Assembly (NCBI GenBank): GCA_907163225.1
Contig: OU015322.1
Coordinates: 3,158,060 to 3,222,059, forward strand
DNA: 64,000 nt
Direction: 5' to 3'
Source: an uncultured Rhodocyclaceae bacterium
GTDB taxonomy: Bacteria > Pseudomonadota > Gammaproteobacteria > Burkholderiales > Rhodocyclaceae
A program made the translations under genes and the position numbers. The notes beneath the pieces are model-generated. The model was not told the DNA's origin. It was given only the letters and a program-made list of their open reading frames with translations, and did no database searches. This document shows positions 43,480 to 54,847 of this stretch, in pieces. Positions within the stretch are counted from its first letter, which is position 1. The number at the start of each line of letters is the position of its first letter.

Positions 43480-44850
43480 TCACCCCATCGCCTTCAAATG
43501 CTGGATGATCTCGCTCGCCATCGGCTGGGCATCGCCGTAGAGCATCCGGCAGTTGTCGGTGTAGAACAGCGCATTCTCGACGCCGGAGTAACCGGTGCCC
43601 TTGCCGCGCTTGATGACGATCACGTTCTGCGCCTTGTCGGCATCGAGGATGGGCATGCCGTAGATCGGGCTGGCCTTGTCGGTGCGGGCGCTCGGGTTGA
43701 CCACGTCGTTGGCACCGATGATCAGCGCCACGTCGGCCTGACCGAACTCACCGTTGATTTCTTCCAGGTCGAAGATCTTGTCGTAGGGCACGCCGGCTTC
43801 CGCCAGCAGCACGTTCATATGCCCCGGCATGCGCCCGGCCACCGGGTGGATGGCGAACTTCACTTCAACGCCCGCTTCTTCGAGGATCGAGGTCATTTCC
43901 CACACCTTGTGCTGGGCGTGTGCCACGGCCATGCCGTAACCCGGCACGATGATGACCTTGCCGGCGTAGCGCATCATGGCTGCGGCATCGAGCGCGGAAA
44001 GTTCCTTCATCGAACCGCTGATCGCTTCACCCGGGCCGCTGGCCACCATCGGCGTGAACAGAATGTTGGAGATCGGGCGGTTCATGGCCTTGGCCATCAG
44101 CTGGGTAAGCAGCGTGCCGGCGGCGCCGACCACAATGCCGGCAATGATCAGCGCCGGATTGCCCAGTACGTAGCCTTCGAAGCCGACGGCCAGGCCGGTA
44201 AAGGCGTTGAACAAGGAAATGACGACGGGCATGTCGGCGCCACCGATCGGCAGGGTGACGATGATGCCCAGCACCAGCGCAACGGCGAAGAATGCGAAGA
44301 TCAGTTCCGGCTGGGCGGGCGCCTGAACGACCATGGTGCCGCCGAGGCCGATGGCAATGAGCGCCAGAAGGACGTTGACGGCATTTTGGGCCGGCAGGCG
44401 ATGGGCTTTTTTCAGTACGCCCTGCAGCTTGGCCCAGGCGACGCAGGAGCCGGTGAAGGACACCGCGCCGATCAGCGCACCGATGACCGCGAGCACCGTC
44501 GTCGCCAGGCTGTGCGTATCGCCCTTGGCGAACTCGATGGCGGCGATCGCAGCGGCGGCACCGCCGCCCATGCCGTTGTAGATGGCGACCATCTGCGGCA
44601 TGTCGGTCATCTTGACCTTCTGGCCGGAAATCCAGGCGGCAGCACCGCCGATGGCAAGGGCCAGGGCCATCAGGCCAAGATTCTGCAGGCCGGGGATGAG
44701 GAAGGTGGCGGCAATGGCGATCAGCATGCCGTAGCCGGCAATGATGATGCCCTTGCGGGCACTGGCCGGCGAGCTCATGCCCTTGAGGCCAAAGATGAAC
44801 AGCGCGGCGCCGAGGAACCAGGCGCCCTGAACGTAGAGTGGCAGCGTCAT
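43480..44850 (-). CDS. pntB: NAD(P) transhydrogenase subunit beta
   Basis: A 456-residue inner-membrane protein with about nine segments (domain II) and a C-terminal NADP(H)-binding domain III with VIIVPGYGMAVAHAQ, GRMPGHMNVLLAEA and GANDVVNPSARTD. With PntAA and PntAB it uses proton flow to reduce NADP+ by NADH. Two bp after pntAB. Confidence 0.96.
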   Translation of the reverse strand: MTLPLYVQGAWFLGAALFIFGLKGMSSPASARKGIIIAGYGMLIAIAATFLIPGLQNLGLMALALAIGGAAAWISGQKVKMTDMPQMVAIYNGMGGGAAAAIAAIEFAKGDTHSLATTVLAVIGALIGAVSFTGSCVAWAKLQGVLKKAHRLPAQNAVNVLLALIAIGLGGTMVVQAPAQPELIFAFFAVALVLGIIVTLPIGGADMPVVISLFNAFTGLAVGFEGYVLGNPALIIAGIVVGAAGTLLTQLMAKAMNRPISNILFTPMVASGPGEAISGSMKELSALDAAAMMRYAGKVIIVPGYGMAVAHAQHKVWEMTSILEEAGVEVKFAIHPVAGRMPGHMNVLLAEAGVPYDKIFDLEEINGEFGQADVALIIGANDVVNPSARTDKASPIYGMPILDADKAQNVIVIKRGKGTGYSGVENALFYTDNCRMLYGDAQPMASEIIQHLKAMG

Positions 44851-44852
44851 GT

Positions 44853-45134
44853 TCAGCCCTCCTTCTTCTTGAACATGGCGAGCATGCGTTCAGTCACGAC
44901 GTAACCGCCGGCCGCATTGGCTGCGCCGAGAGCGACCGCGAAGAAGCCGATAGCCTGCTGGACAGGGGTGTCGGCTGAACCGAGCATGATCATGGCGCCA
45001 ACGACGACGACGCCGTGCACGAAGTTGGAACCGGACATCAGCGGCGTGTGCAGGATGACCGGCACCTTGGCGATGATCTCGTAGCCGGTGAAGGCGGCGA
45101 GCATGAAGATGTACAACGCGAGCAAGCCGTCCAT
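44853..45134 (-). CDS. pntAB: NAD(P) transhydrogenase subunit alpha, part 2
   Basis: A 93-residue membrane subunit with three segments (MDGLLALYIFMLAAFTGYE start). The alpha subunit is split into AA and AB here, as in Rhodospirillum. Its ATG overlaps the pntAA stop by one base (TAATG). Confidence 0.92.
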   Translation of the reverse strand: MDGLLALYIFMLAAFTGYEIIAKVPVILHTPLMSGSNFVHGVVVVGAMIMLGSADTPVQQAIGFFAVALGAANAAGGYVVTERMLAMFKKKEG

Positions 45135-46261
45135 TACGCCTCTCCCATAATTTCGCGAATTTTCGGGTTGACCGTGACACCGTCCTTGCACAGCAGCGTG
45201 CCGGCGACGACCTCGTCGGACCAGTCGATAGTCAGTTCGCCGTCCTTAATCCACGGCGAAATGAAGTTGTAGAGGTTCTTGGCGTAGAGCTCGGAGGCGT
45301 GGGTCGGCATGCGCGAGGGCAGGTTCAGGGGGCCGTGGATGTTTACATCGTTGGCGACAACGTGCTCGCCGGGCTGGGTCAGGGCGCAGTTGCCGCCGGA
45401 TTCGGCGGCCATGTCGACGATGATGGCACCGTATTTCATGCGGGCGATCATGTCGGTGGTGATGATGATCGGCGCCTTTTTGCCGGGAATGGCCGCCGTG
45501 GTGATGACGACGTCCGACAAGGCGACGGCCTTGGCCAGTTTCTCGGTTTGCTGGGCCTTCTCTTCGTCGGTGAGGTCACGGGCGTAGCCGCCGGTGCCGT
45601 CGGCGTGCACGCCGGTGTCGACAAACTTGGCACCGAGCGATTCGATCTGCTCGCGGGCAGCCGAGCGCACGTCGTAGGCTTCGACCATGGCACCGAGGCG
45701 TTTGCAGGTGGCGATGGCTTGCAGGCCGGCCACACCAGCACCGATGACCAGCACGCGGGCCGGGCGGATGGTGCCGGCGGCCGTGGTCAGCATCGGGAAA
45801 AACTTGGTGCAACGGGCCGCGGCGATCAGGCCGCATTGGTAGCCGGCGCAGGCGCCCTGGCTGGAAAGCGCATCCATGCTCTGGGCGCGCGAGATGCGCG
45901 GCAGCAGTTCCAGGGCGAAGGCCGTGATCTTGCGGGCGTTGAGCGCGGCGAGACGTTCTTTGGATTCGAAAGGTTTCAGGAGGCCGATAAGGACGGCACC
46001 TTCGGGCATCGCTTCGATTTCCGCGGTCGACGGGAGATTAACGCGCAAAATCAAATTGGCTGCGCCGTAGGCTTCACGGATGCCTGCAACCATGGCGACT
46101 TCCGGGTAATCCGAGTCGAGCAGATGGCTTTCAATGCCGGCGCTTTGCTCCATGCGGAGCGTGGCGCCGAGGGCGGCGAATTTCTTGGCAGTCTCGGGCA
46201 CGAGAGCAACCCGGCTTTCGCCCGGCGCGCGCTCCCTGACAACCGCTATGGTTAACGGCAT
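45134..46261 (-). CDS. pntAA: NAD(P) transhydrogenase subunit alpha, part 1
   Basis: A 375-residue cytoplasmic NAD(H)-binding subunit: RVALVPETAKKFAALGA at the start, Rossmann GAGVAGLQAIATCKRLGA, and QQTEKLAKAVALSDVVITTAAIPG-type stretch. The repeat copy at 45146-45174 encodes the C-terminal VTVNPKIREIM, which implies tolerance at the protein end. Confidence 0.95.
   Translation of the reverse strand: MPLTIAVVRERAPGESRVALVPETAKKFAALGATLRMEQSAGIESHLLDSDYPEVAMVAGIREAYGAANLILRVNLPSTAEIEAMPEGAVLIGLLKPFESKERLAALNARKITAFALELLPRISRAQSMDALSSQGACAGYQCGLIAAARCTKFFPMLTTAAGTIRPARVLVIGAGVAGLQAIATCKRLGAMVEAYDVRSAAREQIESLGAKFVDTGVHADGTGGYARDLTDEEKAQQTEKLAKAVALSDVVITTAAIPGKKAPIIITTDMIARMKYGAIIVDMAAESGGNCALTQPGEHVVANDVNIHGPLNLPSRMPTHASELYAKNLYNFISPWIKDGELTIDWSDEVVAGTLLCKDGVTVNPKIREIMGEA
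45146..45174 (-). repeat. dispersed USS-like repeat, copy 13 (pntAA C-terminus)
   Basis: Core TCGGGTTGACCG (one change), AATTT tract, GCG spacer, AATTT. Confidence 0.65.
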
Positions 46262-46327
46262 GCTGATTTCTCCTGGTTGAAGCTCGGGGCGTGACCCCGT
46301 GTTTTAGTTTTGACTAATTATTGCTGA

Positions 46328-48100
46328 TCATTCAGCCGAGGGCTGTTTGTTGCAGAAACGAAGCTCTTGCGGGTACGGAAAAAAGTCCTCGACATGACCA
46401 TCGCGAATTTTTTGTTGCGAATCTTGCCAGAATTTTGGTGAAAGCAGGTCGGCGTGATGGCGATGAAATATTTTTCGCAGGGTGGGAGATGCGAGCAGGA
46501 AGGTGCTGAACTCTTCGGGGAACACGTCGTTTTTGGCCACCGGATACCAGATTTCGCCAGACATTTCGGTTTCGAAATCCGGCGCTGGCGGTATCTTCCG
46601 GAAGTTGCAATCAGTCATGTATTCGATTTCGTCGTAGTCGTAGAACACGACGCGACCGAAGCGGGTGACACCGAAATTCTTCCACAGCATATCGCCCGGG
46701 AAAACATTGGCCTGGGCCATCTCCCGGATGGCGCTGCCATATTCCTGAATGGCGTGTTCCAGGCCTTCGATGTTGTTTGCGTGCTCCATGCGGTCGAGGT
46801 GGATGTTCAGTGGCTCCATCCGGCGCTCGATGTAAAGGTGCTTGATGATCAACTGGTCACCGTCGACTTCGAAGCAGGACGGGGCCAGTTTTTGCAGCTC
46901 ATTCAGCACTTCGTCGTCGAAACGTTTGAGCGGGAAAAGTACATTGGAAAATTCCAGCGTGTCCGCCATCCGGCCCACGCGGTCGACCTGCTTGACCATC
47001 ATGAATTTGCGCTTGACCGTGGCACGGTCCATGTTCTTCGAGGCGCCGAAAACGTCCTTGATGATCTTGAAAACATAAGGGTAGGACGGCAAGGTAAACA
47101 CCAGCATGACCAGCCCACGGATGCCGGGGGCCATGATGAACTGGTCTTCTGAATGGTGCAGGTGGTAGATGAGGTCGCGGAAGAACATGGTTTTGCCCTG
47201 CTTGCCGAGGCCTAGCATGATGTACAACTCGGAGCGCGGCTTGGCGGGCAGGATGGAGCGCAGGAACTGGACGTAGCCGGAGGGCACTTCCATGTCGACC
47301 ATGAAATAGGCGCGCGACAGTGAAAACAGCAGACCAATCCGCCAGGCGTCGAGGAGGATGGTGTCGATGACCAGCTGGCCGTTTTCGTCATGCAGCACCG
47401 GGATGGCGAATGGGTATTCATGCGCCCCGTTGATCGCTTTGCCAATGATGTAGGCCGCCTTGTTGCGGTAAAACGGCGAGCCAAGCACCTGGATCTGGAA
47501 ATTGACCTCGCGCCGGGGCATGCCGTTGAGATGCTGGCTGACGGCATCGTAGAGGTAGCCGACATCGCGTTCGAGATCGGCGAAGGGCAGGTGCCAGCCA
47601 AAATCGCCGATGATATTGTGAATCGCTCCCCGCAGGCCGTTATCCTTGGCGTAGTAACTGCGGTAGGTCTGCGCTTCATCGCCCTCGATGTTTTCCGTCG
47701 AAATGCTCGGGCGGACGAAAATGAAATCGTTGTGAAAATAGTTGCGGTGCAGGATCTTGGTCGTTACCGAATTAAAAAATGTCTCAGCCAGTTCGGGTTG
47801 CTTGTGGTTGAGCAGCAGGCCGATGTAGAGCAGTTTGATCTGCTGCCAGGTGGCATCGTCAATGTTCTCGACGTCGAACTCGGTGCGCAGGCGCTCGACG
47901 CATTCGTCGACGCGGTCGTCATAGAATCGGATGCGTTCCTTCACGGCCTTATGGACGCCCAGCCAGTCACTGTTTTCAAATCGTGTCTTGGCTTCTCGGC
48001 TGGTCTGCCGGAAAAGGGTGTAGTGCTTGTTGAAGCCCTGAATCATGGCCAGGGCAATCTGGTGAGCGTTGGTGCCGTAGAGTCCGACGGAGATTTTCAT
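46328..48100 (-). CDS. aceK: isocitrate dehydrogenase kinase/phosphatase
   Basis: A 590-residue bifunctional enzyme that phosphorylates and dephosphorylates the homodimeric NADP isocitrate dehydrogenase, setting flux between TCA and glyoxylate bypass. An N-terminal regulatory region is followed by a kinase-like fold with FGVTRFGRVVFYDYDEIEYM containing the catalytic and metal-binding aspartates. It is divergent from the monomeric IDH gene at 48305 and near the dimeric IDH at 50776, whose target serine is conserved. The aceA and aceB genes are not in the window. Confidence 0.95.
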   Translation of the reverse strand: MKISVGLYGTNAHQIALAMIQGFNKHYTLFRQTSREAKTRFENSDWLGVHKAVKERIRFYDDRVDECVERLRTEFDVENIDDATWQQIKLLYIGLLLNHKQPELAETFFNSVTTKILHRNYFHNDFIFVRPSISTENIEGDEAQTYRSYYAKDNGLRGAIHNIIGDFGWHLPFADLERDVGYLYDAVSQHLNGMPRREVNFQIQVLGSPFYRNKAAYIIGKAINGAHEYPFAIPVLHDENGQLVIDTILLDAWRIGLLFSLSRAYFMVDMEVPSGYVQFLRSILPAKPRSELYIMLGLGKQGKTMFFRDLIYHLHHSEDQFIMAPGIRGLVMLVFTLPSYPYVFKIIKDVFGASKNMDRATVKRKFMMVKQVDRVGRMADTLEFSNVLFPLKRFDDEVLNELQKLAPSCFEVDGDQLIIKHLYIERRMEPLNIHLDRMEHANNIEGLEHAIQEYGSAIREMAQANVFPGDMLWKNFGVTRFGRVVFYDYDEIEYMTDCNFRKIPPAPDFETEMSGEIWYPVAKNDVFPEEFSTFLLASPTLRKIFHRHHADLLSPKFWQDSQQKIRDGHVEDFFPYPQELRFCNKQPSAE

Positions 48101-48304
48101 GGTTTGGCTCGAGGGTCAGCGCTCAATATTAGCATCGTGAAAGCGACTGAAAGGTCTGTGTAAGTCATGCAACCACATAATGAAACGATGCTTCGTTGAC
48201 TGAGATGTCGGGAGAAACCATACTCCCAAGTTGTCTGCCGTGAATTACGTCCAAAAGGGGTGGCAAGCCCGCCTCAAATAATCAAACCAGCGCAAGGGGA
48301 TATT

Positions 48305-50542
48305 ATGACCACAGGTAAGTCGAAGATCATTTACACACTCACGGACGAGGCGCCGCTGCTGGCTACTTGCGCCTTCCTGCCCATCGTTCGTGCGTTTACC
48401 GCGCCGGCCGACATCGAAATCGAGAAGGCTGATATTTCGGTTTCCGCGCGCGTGCTTTCCGAATTCGGCGAATTTCTTACGGACGACCAGAAGGTTCCTA
48501 ACACCCTCGGCGAGTTGGGCAAGCGTTGCCTGCTGCCGGAAACCAACATCATCAAGCTGCCGAACATCTCGGCATCCGTCGCCCAGCTGAAAGCCTGCGT
48601 CAAGGAACTGCAGGAAAAGGGCTACGCCATTCCCGATTACCCGGAAACCGCCGACACCGAAGAAGCCAAGGCGCTCAAGGCCCGCTTCGGCAAATGCCTC
48701 GGTTCCGCCGTCAATCCGGTGCTGCGCGAAGGCAACTCCGACCGCCGCGCCCCGGGCGCCGTCAAGAACTACGCCAAGAAGCGTCCGCACTCCATGGGCG
48801 AATGGAAGCAGTGGTCGCAGACTCACGTTTCCCACATGGAACATGGTGACTTCTACCACGGCGAAAAGTCGATGACCCTCGACAAGCCGCGCGAAGTGCG
48901 CATGGAGTTGATCGCCAAGGGCGGCAAAACCACCGTGCTGAAGCCGAAGCTCTCCCTGCTCGAAGGCGAGATCATCGATTCGATGTTCATGAGCAAGAAG
49001 GCGCTGTGCGACTTCTACGAAGCCCAGCTGGAAGACTGCCGCGAATCCGGTATCCTCTTCTCGCTGCACGTCAAGGCGACGATGATGAAGGTTTCCCACC
49101 CCATCGTTTTCGGCCATTGCGTCAAGATTTACTACAAGGATGCTTTCGAGAAGCACGGCAAGACCTTCAAGGAACTCGGCATCAACGTCAATAACGGCAT
49201 GGTCGATCTGTACGAGAAGATCAAGGCGCTGCCGGAGTCCAAGCGCGACGAGATCATCCGTGACCTGCATGCTTGTCAGGAACACCGTCCGCGTCTGGCC
49301 ATGGTCGATTCGGCCAAGGGCATCACCAACTTCCATTCGCCGAACGACATCATCGTCGACGCCTCCATGCCGGCCATGATCCGTCAGGGCGGCAAGATGT
49401 GGGGCGCCGACGGCAAGCCGTACGACAGCAAGTGCGTCATGCCGGAATCGACCTTCGCCCGGATTTACCAGGAGATGATCAATTTCGTCAAATGGCATGG
49501 CAACTTCGATCCGCGCACCATGGGCACCGTGCCGAACGTCGGCCTGATGGCCCAGCAGGCCGAAGAATACGGCTCGCACGACAAGACTTTCGAGATCACC
49601 GAAGACGGCATCGCCAACGTGGTCGATAACGCCACCGGCGAAGTGCTGCTGACGCAAAACGTCGAAGCCGGCGACATCTGGCGTTGCTGCCAGGTCAAGG
49701 ACGCACCGATCCGCGACTGGGTCAAACTGGCCGTCACCCGTGCCCGTCAGTCCAATACCCCTGCAATCTTCTGGCTGGATGCTTACCGTCCGCACGAGAA
49801 CGAACTGATCAAGAAGGTCCATAAGTATCTCAAGGATCACGATACCAGCGGTCTCGACATCCAGATCATGTCGCAGGTCCGTGCCATGCGTTACACCCTG
49901 GAGCGCGTCGCCCGTGGTCTCGACACCATTTCGGTGACCGGCAACATCCTGCGCGACTACCTGACCGACCTGTTCCCGATCATGGAACTGGGCACCTCGG
50001 CCAAGATGCTGTCCATCGTTCCGCTGATGAACGGCGGCGGCATGTACGAAACCGGTGCCGGCGGCTCGGCCCCGAAGCATGTCCAGCAGCTGACGCAGGA
50101 AAACCACCTGCGCTGGGATTCGCTCGGCGAGTTCCTGGCTCTGGCCGTGTCGCTCGAAGAGCAGGGCATCAAGGACGGCAACAAGCGCGCCGTGCTGCTG
50201 GCCAAGACGCTCGACGCGGCGACCGGCAAGCTGCTCGACAACAACAAGTCGCCGTCGCCGAAGACCGGTGAGCTGGACAACCGTGGTTCGCAGTTCTACC
50301 TCGCCATGTACTGGGCGCAGGAACTGGCTGCGCAGACCGAGGACAAGGAACTGGCTGGCAAGTTCGGTTCGCTGGCCAAGTCCCTGACCGATAACGAAGC
50401 CCAGATCATTGCCGAGCTCAAGTCGGTGCAGGGCCGTCCGGTCGATATCGGTGGCTACTACAAGGCCGATGCCGAGAAGTGCAAGGCGGTCATGCGTCCG
50501 AGCCCGACGCTGAATGCAGCGCTGAAGGCTGCCCGCGGCTAA
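48305..50542 (+). CDS. NADP-dependent isocitrate dehydrogenase, monomeric type
   Basis: A 745-residue enzyme of the monomeric (type II) IDH family, oxidatively decarboxylating isocitrate to 2-oxoglutarate with NADP+. Start at ATG 48305 with AAGGGG 5 bp upstream; the longer frame to 48260 lacks a ribosome-binding site. Typical stretches: [41 protein letters not shown] and [19 protein letters not shown]. This form is not a known AceK target. A strong terminator follows. Confidence 0.95.
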   Translation: MTTGKSKIIYTLTDEAPLLATCAFLPIVRAFTAPADIEIEKADISVSARVLSEFGEFLTDDQKVPNTLGELGKRCLLPETNIIKLPNISASVAQLKACVKELQEKGYAIPDYPETADTEEAKALKARFGKCLGSAVNPVLREGNSDRRAPGAVKNYAKKRPHSMGEWKQWSQTHVSHMEHGDFYHGEKSMTLDKPREVRMELIAKGGKTTVLKPKLSLLEGEIIDSMFMSKKALCDFYEAQLEDCRESGILFSLHVKATMMKVSHPIVFGHCVKIYYKDAFEKHGKTFKELGINVNNGMVDLYEKIKALPESKRDEIIRDLHACQEHRPRLAMVDSAKGITNFHSPNDIIVDASMPAMIRQGGKMWGADGKPYDSKCVMPESTFARIYQEMINFVKWHGNFDPRTMGTVPNVGLMAQQAEEYGSHDKTFEITEDGIANVVDNATGEVLLTQNVEAGDIWRCCQVKDAPIRDWVKLAVTRARQSNTPAIFWLDAYRPHENELIKKVHKYLKDHDTSGLDIQIMSQVRAMRYTLERVARGLDTISVTGNILRDYLTDLFPIMELGTSAKMLSIVPLMNGGGMYETGAGGSAPKHVQQLTQENHLRWDSLGEFLALAVSLEEQGIKDGNKRAVLLAKTLDAATGKLLDNNKSPSPKTGELDNRGSQFYLAMYWAQELAAQTEDKELAGKFGSLAKSLTDNEAQIIAELKSVQGRPVDIGGYYKADAEKCKAVMRPSPTLNAALKAARG

Positions 50543-50580
50543 GCGATCCAACATTCCCGGCGCGTGAGCGCTGGCGCAAA

Positions 50581-50613
50581 AAAGCGAAGGCCCACCGGTC
50601 TTCGCTTTTTTTT
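50581..50613 (+). terminator. Rho-independent terminator of the monomeric IDH gene
   Basis: AAAGCGAAG/CTTCGCTTT stem with a 10-nt loop, then a T run to 50613. Confidence 0.85.
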
Positions 50614-50634
50614 AGCCTTTTTTCCGGTTGACCG
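50604..50634 (-). repeat. dispersed USS-like repeat, copy 14 (second A/T tract is the terminator T run)
   Basis: Core CCGGTTGACCG 50624-50634, CTTTTTT tract, AGCC spacer, and the T run of the terminator as the second tract. Confidence 0.85.
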
Positions 50635-50775
50635 CGGGCGTCAGCCTGGTCGGGCGTGCCAGCCAATGCGGGCTGACACGGGCCGGTGTTTTGCGACATA
50701 ATCACCCGGCTGCCCGGCGCCGGAAACCCCGTGCCGGTGCCGGCTGCCCATCCGAAAACAATGCAGGGAGTGGAT

Positions 50776-52017
<1,242 letters not shown>

Positions 52018-52041
52018 CAGCCCGGAAATTTTGCTCGAACG

Positions 52042-52063
52042 AAGCCACCGCAAGGTGGCTTTG
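52042..52063 (+). terminator. terminator after icd
   Basis: AAGCCACC GCAA GGTGGCTT stem followed by TG, TC; short T run. A decayed half-repeat (CCGGAAATTTTGCTCGAAC, 52022-52040) lies just before it. Confidence 0.6.
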
Positions 52064-52167
52064 TCATTCTTGGCTGCCCGTTGGGCGGGCGCAGGCGTAT
52101 GCTCTTGGCTAGCCAGTTGGCCAGCGATGCAATCGCCGCAGTTCCGGGCGAGCGAAAGGATAGTCCT

Positions 52168-52740
52168 GTGAGCCCAGCAAAAATTGAAGAACTCTTCGAT
52201 CTCCTGCGCGCCGCCTGCGCCCGCCAGTTCCGCTTCAATCCCCGGCGCATCACGGCAAGCATGCGCTACATCGGCAAGGAAGGTCACGGCAAGGACATGG
52301 TTCACGTTTTTCGTGATGCCTCGACCCATTCGCAGATCGAACTCGACAGCACCTTCGCCACCCTGCGCGAGAAGCATGGCGAAAAGCCGCACTGGACCGA
52401 TGCCGAGAAAGCGCGCTACCAGAACACCGACGCCGAGATCGATGCCGAGATCGTCGCCAAGCAGGCCGAATTCGAGTTCGTGCAGAACTCGGCGCTCTAT
52501 CAGGACCACAAGGCCGAACTCCTCACGCACTACAAGGACTGGCCTGGTTACGTAACAGGCGTGACCAATCCGCGTGAAGCGGCCCGGCAACTGATCGCTA
52601 CGCTGACCGAGGCCAACGATCCCCGCATGACGGCCTTTGCCCAACGGCTGGGGGCCGACGATCCCGAGCATCTGGTCCACCTGTTGCTCTCTCCCTGTCA
52701 CCTTGAAATTGAAGCCGCCAAGGTACCTGCGACGCCTTAA
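52168..52740 (+). CDS. conserved protein of unknown function
   Basis: A 190-residue protein, helical in the C-terminal two-thirds. I do not recognise the family. The GTG at 52168 is preceded by AAAGGA 8 bp upstream, which decides the start. No signal peptide or membrane segment. It follows icd by 150 bp with a terminator between, so it has its own promoter. Confidence 0.65.
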   Translation: MSPAKIEELFDLLRAACARQFRFNPRRITASMRYIGKEGHGKDMVHVFRDASTHSQIELDSTFATLREKHGEKPHWTDAEKARYQNTDAEIDAEIVAKQAEFEFVQNSALYQDHKAELLTHYKDWPGYVTGVTNPREAARQLIATLTEANDPRMTAFAQRLGADDPEHLVHLLLSPCHLEIEAAKVPATP

Positions 52741-52790
52741 ACCAGCGCTTCGGCAAGCGCCAGACCCTCGGCGGGAAGTACAATTCGGGG

Positions 52791-53294
52791 ATGACAGAAA
52801 ATGCAATCAACGACCCCGTCGAGACCGAAGAGGCCGACGTCATCAACGAAGCGCGCCTGTGGCGCAACAACGGCTGGACAGCCCGCGTCATCAAGAACGA
52901 AGACGACGAAGGCTGGGCGGTCGAAATGATCAAGGACGGCGAATCCGAGCCGGCCCTGGTCGGCCCGTGGACCATGGGCCGCGACAAGAAAAATCCCAAG
53001 CCGCTCGATGTTTCCGCCTTCCAGACCCTCATCAAGACCGCCTCCGAAGTCCTGCGCCGGCACGAACATCAGCTACACGCCCAGCTCCACAAGAAACTCA
53101 CGGTCGACGGCGAAAATGGGCCAATTTTGATATGCCTCGACATCGTTCCCGACGAGGACGACCCCTACGCCACACTGTCGGCCGAAGATTCCGACGGCGA
53201 GCAACTGGCAAAAGTCCGCGTCGGCCCGAACTTCAAACTCAGCGCAGCCAGCGCCAACGCCTGGGTAGCCGACGAATTCCGCCAGCCCGAGTAA
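52791..53294 (+). CDS. conserved acidic protein of unknown function
   Basis: A 167-residue acidic, cytoplasmic protein. The frame starts at ATG 52791. I do not recognise the family. A degenerate repeat copy (53101-53130) lies in frame, encoding LTVDGENGPIL. It is 8 bp from the methyltransferase gene that follows, so they are probably co-transcribed. Confidence 0.65.
   Translation: MTENAINDPVETEEADVINEARLWRNNGWTARVIKNEDDEGWAVEMIKDGESEPALVGPWTMGRDKKNPKPLDVSAFQTLIKTASEVLRRHEHQLHAQLHKKLTVDGENGPILICLDIVPDEDDPYATLSAEDSDGEQLAKVRVGPNFKLSAASANAWVADEFRQPE
53101..53130 (+). repeat. dispersed USS-like repeat, copy 15 (degenerate core, inside an unknown gene)
   Basis: CGGTCGACGG CGAAAAT, GGGCC, AATTTTGA: core with two changes, both tracts present. 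Confidence 0.55.
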
Positions 53295-53302
53295 GGCCAA
53301 AG

Positions 53303-53794
53303 ATGAGCACCGAAACCATCACCAGAAAACAGGCCGTCAAGGAATACACCGGCTACACCTGCATCGGCCTCTATAACCCCAAAGGCCCGGAAAACGTCGG
53401 CTCCATCATGCGCGCCGCTGGCTGCTACGGGGTCAATTCAGTGTTCTACACCGGCAAGCGCTACGAGCGCGCCGTCGAATTCCGCACCGACACCAAGCAG
53501 GTCCACCTGCAACTCCCGCTGATCGGCGTCGACGACCTGCAACAAGTCATCCCCTTCGGCTGCACCCCGGTCGCCATCGAAGTGCATCCGGATGCCAAAC
53601 CCCTCACCGAATACCAGCACCCCGAACGCGCCTTCTACATCTTCGGCCCGGAAGACGGCAGCCTGAAAAAGAACGTGACGTCTTGGTGCAAGGACATCAT
53701 CTACATCCCGACCCGCGGCTGCATGAATCTGGCGGCGACGGTGAATGTCGTGCTTTACGACCGAATGCTGAAGGCCAGCGGTTTTCGCGGCTAG
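53303..53794 (+). CDS. TrmH/SpoU-family RNA 2'-O-methyltransferase
   Basis: A 163-residue SPOUT methyltransferase. Motifs: GPENVGSIMRAAGCYGVN, FYIFGPEDGSL and YIPTRGCMNLAATVNVVLYDR, the trefoil-knot SAM-binding set. It lacks an extra RNA-binding domain, so the exact tRNA or rRNA target is unknown; TrmL-like function is possible. Start ATG 53303, 8 bp after the preceding gene. Confidence 0.85.
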   Translation: MSTETITRKQAVKEYTGYTCIGLYNPKGPENVGSIMRAAGCYGVNSVFYTGKRYERAVEFRTDTKQVHLQLPLIGVDDLQQVIPFGCTPVAIEVHPDAKPLTEYQHPERAFYIFGPEDGSLKKNVTSWCKDIIYIPTRGCMNLAATVNVVLYDRMLKASGFRG

Positions 53795-53825
53795 CCGGAG
53801 CAAGCGCTCAGTTCGAAGAAATATC

Positions 53826-53842
53826 ATCGATCGCTGATCGAT
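53826..53842. other. short palindrome after the TrmH-family gene
   Basis: ATCGATC GCT GATCGAT; no T run, so not an obvious terminator. Confidence 0.35.
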
Positions 53843-53882
53843 CTGGTGCGAAAATCCTGCCTTTGCCTAATTTGCTGCCGTG

Positions 53883-54344
53883 ATGCCAGTTAACTTGTTT
53901 CCCCATGGAATAGCCCATTACGCTGCAGGTGGCGCCCTGATGGGCTTGGGCGTCGCCCTGCTTTATGTCGCCACCGGGCGCCCTGGCGGGGTCAGCACCT
54001 TCTTCAGCAGTTCCTGGTCGTGGCTGCTTAATACACCGTTTTTCCGCCAGGCCGCGTTTCTTGAAAGTCGTCGCTGGCGGGTGGTGTATGCCCTCGGTTT
54101 GCTGCTCGGCGGCGGGCTTTACGTCATGCTCGGGATGTCGGTCGAGGCCAGTCATATTCCCGCCTGGAAGCTCGCCATCGGCGGCCTGTTGATCGGTTTC
54201 GGCGCCCGACTTGGGGGCGGCTGCACCTCCGGCCACGGCATTTGCGGCATGGCCGCGCTGTCTGGCGGTTCCTTCCTGATGGTGATCACCTTTCTGGGCG
54301 CAGGCATCGTCACCGCCTCTCTGTTGAAATGGCTGGGAGTGTGA
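53883..54344 (+). CDS. YeeE/YedE-family membrane protein, first subunit
   Basis: A 153-residue membrane protein with four segments and the YeeE/YedE signature GGGCTSGHGICGMAALSGGS. Members transport thiosulfate or handle sulfur compounds. A GTG at 53880 or the ATG at 53883 starts it. Together with the following gene it makes the two-subunit form of the family. Confidence 0.88.
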   Translation: MPVNLFPHGIAHYAAGGALMGLGVALLYVATGRPGGVSTFFSSSWSWLLNTPFFRQAAFLESRRWRVVYALGLLLGGGLYVMLGMSVEASHIPAWKLAIGGLLIGFGARLGGGCTSGHGICGMAALSGGSFLMVITFLGAGIVTASLLKWLGV

Positions 54345-54346
54345 CC

Positions 54347-54796
54347 ATGGCGCAAACGTCTTCTCGTCTCGATGCCTTGGCAACCTTGGCAACACTGGGC
54401 AGCGGCCTGCTTTTTGGCTTTGGGCTGGCCTGGTCGACCATGATTCGCCCGGAGTCGGTGCTGGATTTTCTGACCTTCGCCGATCTGGGCCTGCTCTTCG
54501 TGCTGGGCAGCGCCGTCGGCATCAATTTGCTGGTCTATCAACTGGTGCCGCGTTGGCTGGGCCGTACGCTGCTTGGCGGGGCCTTCCAGCAACGCCCATT
54601 TACGCTGGACCGTAGCGCCTTGCTGGGCGGCATCCTGTTCGGCATCGGCTGGGGAATTTGCGGGGTTTGCCCTGGCCCGGCGCTGGCTGGTCTGGGTGCG
54701 GGCAATGCCGATCTACTGATCGCGCTGGCCGGCATCTTTGCCGGTGCCTTGTTGCACGGCCTCTGGGCGGGACGCTCGGCACGCACTGCCGGCTGA
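54347..54796 (+). CDS. YeeE/YedE-family membrane protein, second subunit (DUF6691)
   Basis: A 149-residue membrane protein with four segments and GIGWGICGVCPGPALAGLG, the counterpart motif of the partner subunit with a conserved cysteine. Starts 2 bp after the first subunit, so the two are co-translated. Confidence 0.87.
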   Translation: MAQTSSRLDALATLATLGSGLLFGFGLAWSTMIRPESVLDFLTFADLGLLFVLGSAVGINLLVYQLVPRWLGRTLLGGAFQQRPFTLDRSALLGGILFGIGWGICGVCPGPALAGLGAGNADLLIALAGIFAGALLHGLWAGRSARTAG

Positions 54797-54847
54797 TCGG
54801 CCAACAAGGTCTAAAATTAGCCACTCATCTTTACGCTGAACCGACTT

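Noticed and set aside
43498..44904. 468-codon plus-strand frame opposite pntB
   Set aside because: Antisense to pntB; His/Gly-rich composition typical of shadows.
48245..50554. 769-codon open frame on the minus strand opposite the monomeric IDH gene
   Set aside because: Antisense to a clearly conserved enzyme; composition reflects strong codon bias of the real gene, with no known protein similarity or ribosome-binding site.
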